A stretch of 64,000 bases of DNA, taken from positions 42,376 to 106,375 of the forward strand of contig NZ_JMJJ01000012.1 of NCBI RefSeq assembly GCF_000710035.2, in the 5' to 3' direction. Both the position numbers and the translations under genes were made by a program. The first letter of the stretch is position 1. Every line of letters starts with the position of its first letter. Below are positions 62,249-64,000 of this stretch, one piece after another. Source of the stretch: Pantoea ananatis LMG 2665. Lineage in GTDB: Bacteria; Pseudomonadota; Gammaproteobacteria; Enterobacterales; Enterobacteriaceae. The notes under the pieces were generated by a model, which saw nothing but the letters and a program-made list of their open reading frames with translations, was not told where the DNA came from and searched no databases.

Positions 62249-62990
62249 CATTCGTGTGGCACAGCACCAGTCAAGAAAACAGGCTAGTGATAAAGTTTTT
62301 GATAATAAGTGTTTTTTTGACGGAATGTTTTGAATGCCTGCTTAGAAAGCATTGTAAAATAACAATGCAATCTTTTTATATTTTTCATGCCCTTATGAAG
62401 GGTTAAGGCAGACTGACAGGGAGGGCTCAATAGAGTTCACACCTGATCTGTATGATAATTTCTCCTTATTTATCAATTATTAATTCACTGAACCCTGAAC
62501 CTAAAATAATAATATTTTATTTTATCTTATAAAAATTTTGTTCAGGCAATATTCTTGGTCATGACTAATTAGGTATGTAGTGTCACCCAAAATCTTATCA
62601 TCAAAAATAGGTTATACGCTCACTTCATGACAATGTTGTAAATCGACTCCTAATAATTTTTTATTCATTGGCATATCGCTGTCTAATGAAACTTGAGTTC
62701 TTATGCTTTTTATACCGTATGCAATGAATGATCTAAATCAACTAATCGTAATATAATGAAAACTAGAGCCATTTTACAATTGCGTTGTGTCCATTTGTTT
62801 AAGTTTTTAGTTATAGGATTACTTTAAAGCGGTGAATCCCCCTATGCGGCGGGGCTAAGTCTCAAAGTGTATTTGCCACTGCGTGCATGCAAGCGGGCCA
62901 GGTTGTGACTTTTCTGGCTCACCGGGAGGCACCCGGCACCGCTAAACACCGCCGCCGAATCAGGATTTCCCATCGTCGCTGCGCAGCATG
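62249..62990. other. AT-rich interval, no gene seen
   Basis: About 740 bases between the IS and the NlpC/P60 pseudogene. No frame with a credible start or recognisable product. TGTCACCC at 62580-62587 is like the motif repeated left of the ISNCY-type gene. Confidence 0.4.
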
Positions 62991-63371
62991 ATCAGATGCA
63001 CACCTGGCATGACACGCCTTACCAATGGACGCACGCAGTTGTCCGGCGTGGACTGCTCGGGCTATGTGTAGCGCAACTTGCACGACCGTTTTAATTTACC
63101 CATGTGCAGCGTCTCGACAGCCGATTTGCTGCACATGGGCATTCGCGTTACCACTGAACAACCCCTGAGGGGTGACATTGTGTTTTTCCGCATTAGTGGT
63201 GGCATGCATTTGGGCTTCTACGATACGGATAAGCAGTTTATTCACACGTCAGCCAGTAAGGGCGTGATTCACTCATCACTAAATAACCCATACTGGTAAT
63301 CGGTTTATCACAAAGCGCGCCGTCTGACGCTGGAATACGGGGCACAGATGATACTGGACAGAGCCAGTTAG
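62991..63371 (+). pseudogene. NlpC/P60-family hydrolase, decayed
   Basis: Pieces spell a peptidoglycan hydrolase: HTWHDTPYQW, then (frame change near 63028) TQLSGVDCSGYV with the catalytic Cys, stop at 63069-63071 where W-RNLHDRFNLPM would follow, then GDIVFFRISGGMHLGFY with the catalytic His, FIHTSASKGVIHSSLNNPYW, a second stop at 63297-63299, and YHKARRL. Family proteins (Spr, NlpC, YafL) have the same order. At least one frameshift and two stops make it non-functional. Confidence 0.82.
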
Positions 63372-63597
63372 GCACAGGTTTCGAGTCAAGATTGACAATC
63401 GCTACATGATAACTGGCCATACAGCACAAGGCTAATCGACCGTTTTTCATGTAGCGCTGTGGTCTGGGACGAGTAAATGAATGGCAAAAGAGGAGGTGAG
63501 GGAGGTAAGGCAAAAAAGAAACGGACTCAGTTCACAGCCAGACACCTCATTTAACATAAGATGTATTATGCGCACTTAAGATGAGAGTCCAATTTGA

Positions 63598-63632
63598 TAA
63601 TGTCACTTTTTAGCTGGTTCATAATGTCACCC
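63598..63632 (+). repeat. ATAATGTCAC direct repeat left of transposase gene
   Basis: ATAATGTCAC occurs at 63597-63606 and again at 63621-63630. Such TGTCAC repeats may be the left end of the ISNCY-type element that follows; not certain. Confidence 0.4.
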
Positions 63633-63674
63633 AGATACGGCGCGTTTACCACCTTTTCTGGGAGATCTCTGCTG

Positions 63675-64000
63675 ATGCTGGTGACCATGTCGAACAAAGA
63701 ACTTCACCGTCTTTCCGTCATTCCGGCTGTTATTGAAAAACGTCTGCGTCGCCGTGATGCGGCCTTTCATCTGGATCTTTCCGAGCGTCAAGTTCAGCGC
63801 GTTCTGCGTCGTTATCGTGAATACGCCGCGGCATCAATTGTATCAGAACGTCGCGGGCGTCCCGGCAACACTACACTGACTTTGGTCCCACGCTTGCCTG
63901 CGAGAAGCTTGCCGAGCTTCATGACCTTGTGCTGGCCACAGAGACCGTGCGTCAACTGATGGCTCGAGTGGAACTGATCTGCTCCCCGTTGATTAATACA
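63675..64000 (+). pseudogene. ISNCY-type transposase, frameshifted and cut by window end
   Basis: From ATG 63675 the product (LVTMSNKELHRLSVIPAVIE, KRLRRRDAAFHLDLSERQVQ, RVLRRYREY, RRGRPGN) matches the helix-turn-helix start of ISNCY transposases. After RGRPGNTTL a shift to another frame gives FGPTLACEKLAELHDLVLATETVRQLM, the next part of the family, so a deletion/frameshift lies near 63870. (Pieces are quoted separately.) The gene runs off the right edge. Confidence 0.75.

Overview
The window looks like part of a large conjugative plasmid of an enterobacterium. Pantoea/Erwinia (Erwiniaceae) is my best guess, from the style of the F-type transfer genes, the IncFII-superfamily RepA, a broken copy of an enterobacterial dnaJ 3' end, a Bor lipoprotein gene and a YmgA-type connector gene. 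This is inference; no gene here settles the genus.

Region 1 (1-26.7 kb, + strand) is the distal part of an F-type transfer operon in F order: end of traC, trbI, traW, traU, trbC, traN, traF, trbB, traH, traG, a traS-like gene, traT, traD, traI. Most genes overlap by ATGA, so they are translationally coupled. Unlike F, seven extra small genes sit between traW and traU (1251-4637), including a ribbon-helix-helix protein, a pair of paralogues and a 26-codon membrane peptide. TrbB has lost the second cysteine of its CXXC motif, and a DsbA-family protein with CIAC follows traI. The start of traI looks frameshifted.

Region 2 (26.9-33.5 kb) holds four genes on the minus strand (one a transglutaminase-like membrane protein), then the replicon. 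A minus-strand antisense RNA with clear promoter and terminator lies upstream of a leader ORF that overlaps repA by ATGA. RepA is followed by an origin-like stretch with two DnaA boxes. An orphan Imm35-type immunity gene and bor follow.

Region 3 (33.6-57.6 kb) is accessory. It has a dnaJ remnant, a chemoreceptor, a TetR-controlled tripartite RND efflux system whose operon ends in a FabF-like ketosynthase, decayed AraC and SDR genes, a LysR-linked amidohydrolase/transporter/SMP-30 operon, and redox and detoxification genes (aldo/keto reductase, flavodoxin-fold oxidoreductase, DsbA-type isomerase, azoreductase with HxlR, GNAT). From 32.6 kb onward, copies of a short palindromic repeat recur between genes; I saw none in the transfer region.

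Region 4 (57.9-64 kb) is mobile and AT-rich. A remnant and a full-length but nonsense-mutated IS6-type element, in the same orientation, flank a choloylglycine-hydrolase-family gene, an M20 amidohydrolase and a TRIC-type channel gene. Decayed NlpC/P60 and ISNCY-type transposase genes lie at the right edge.
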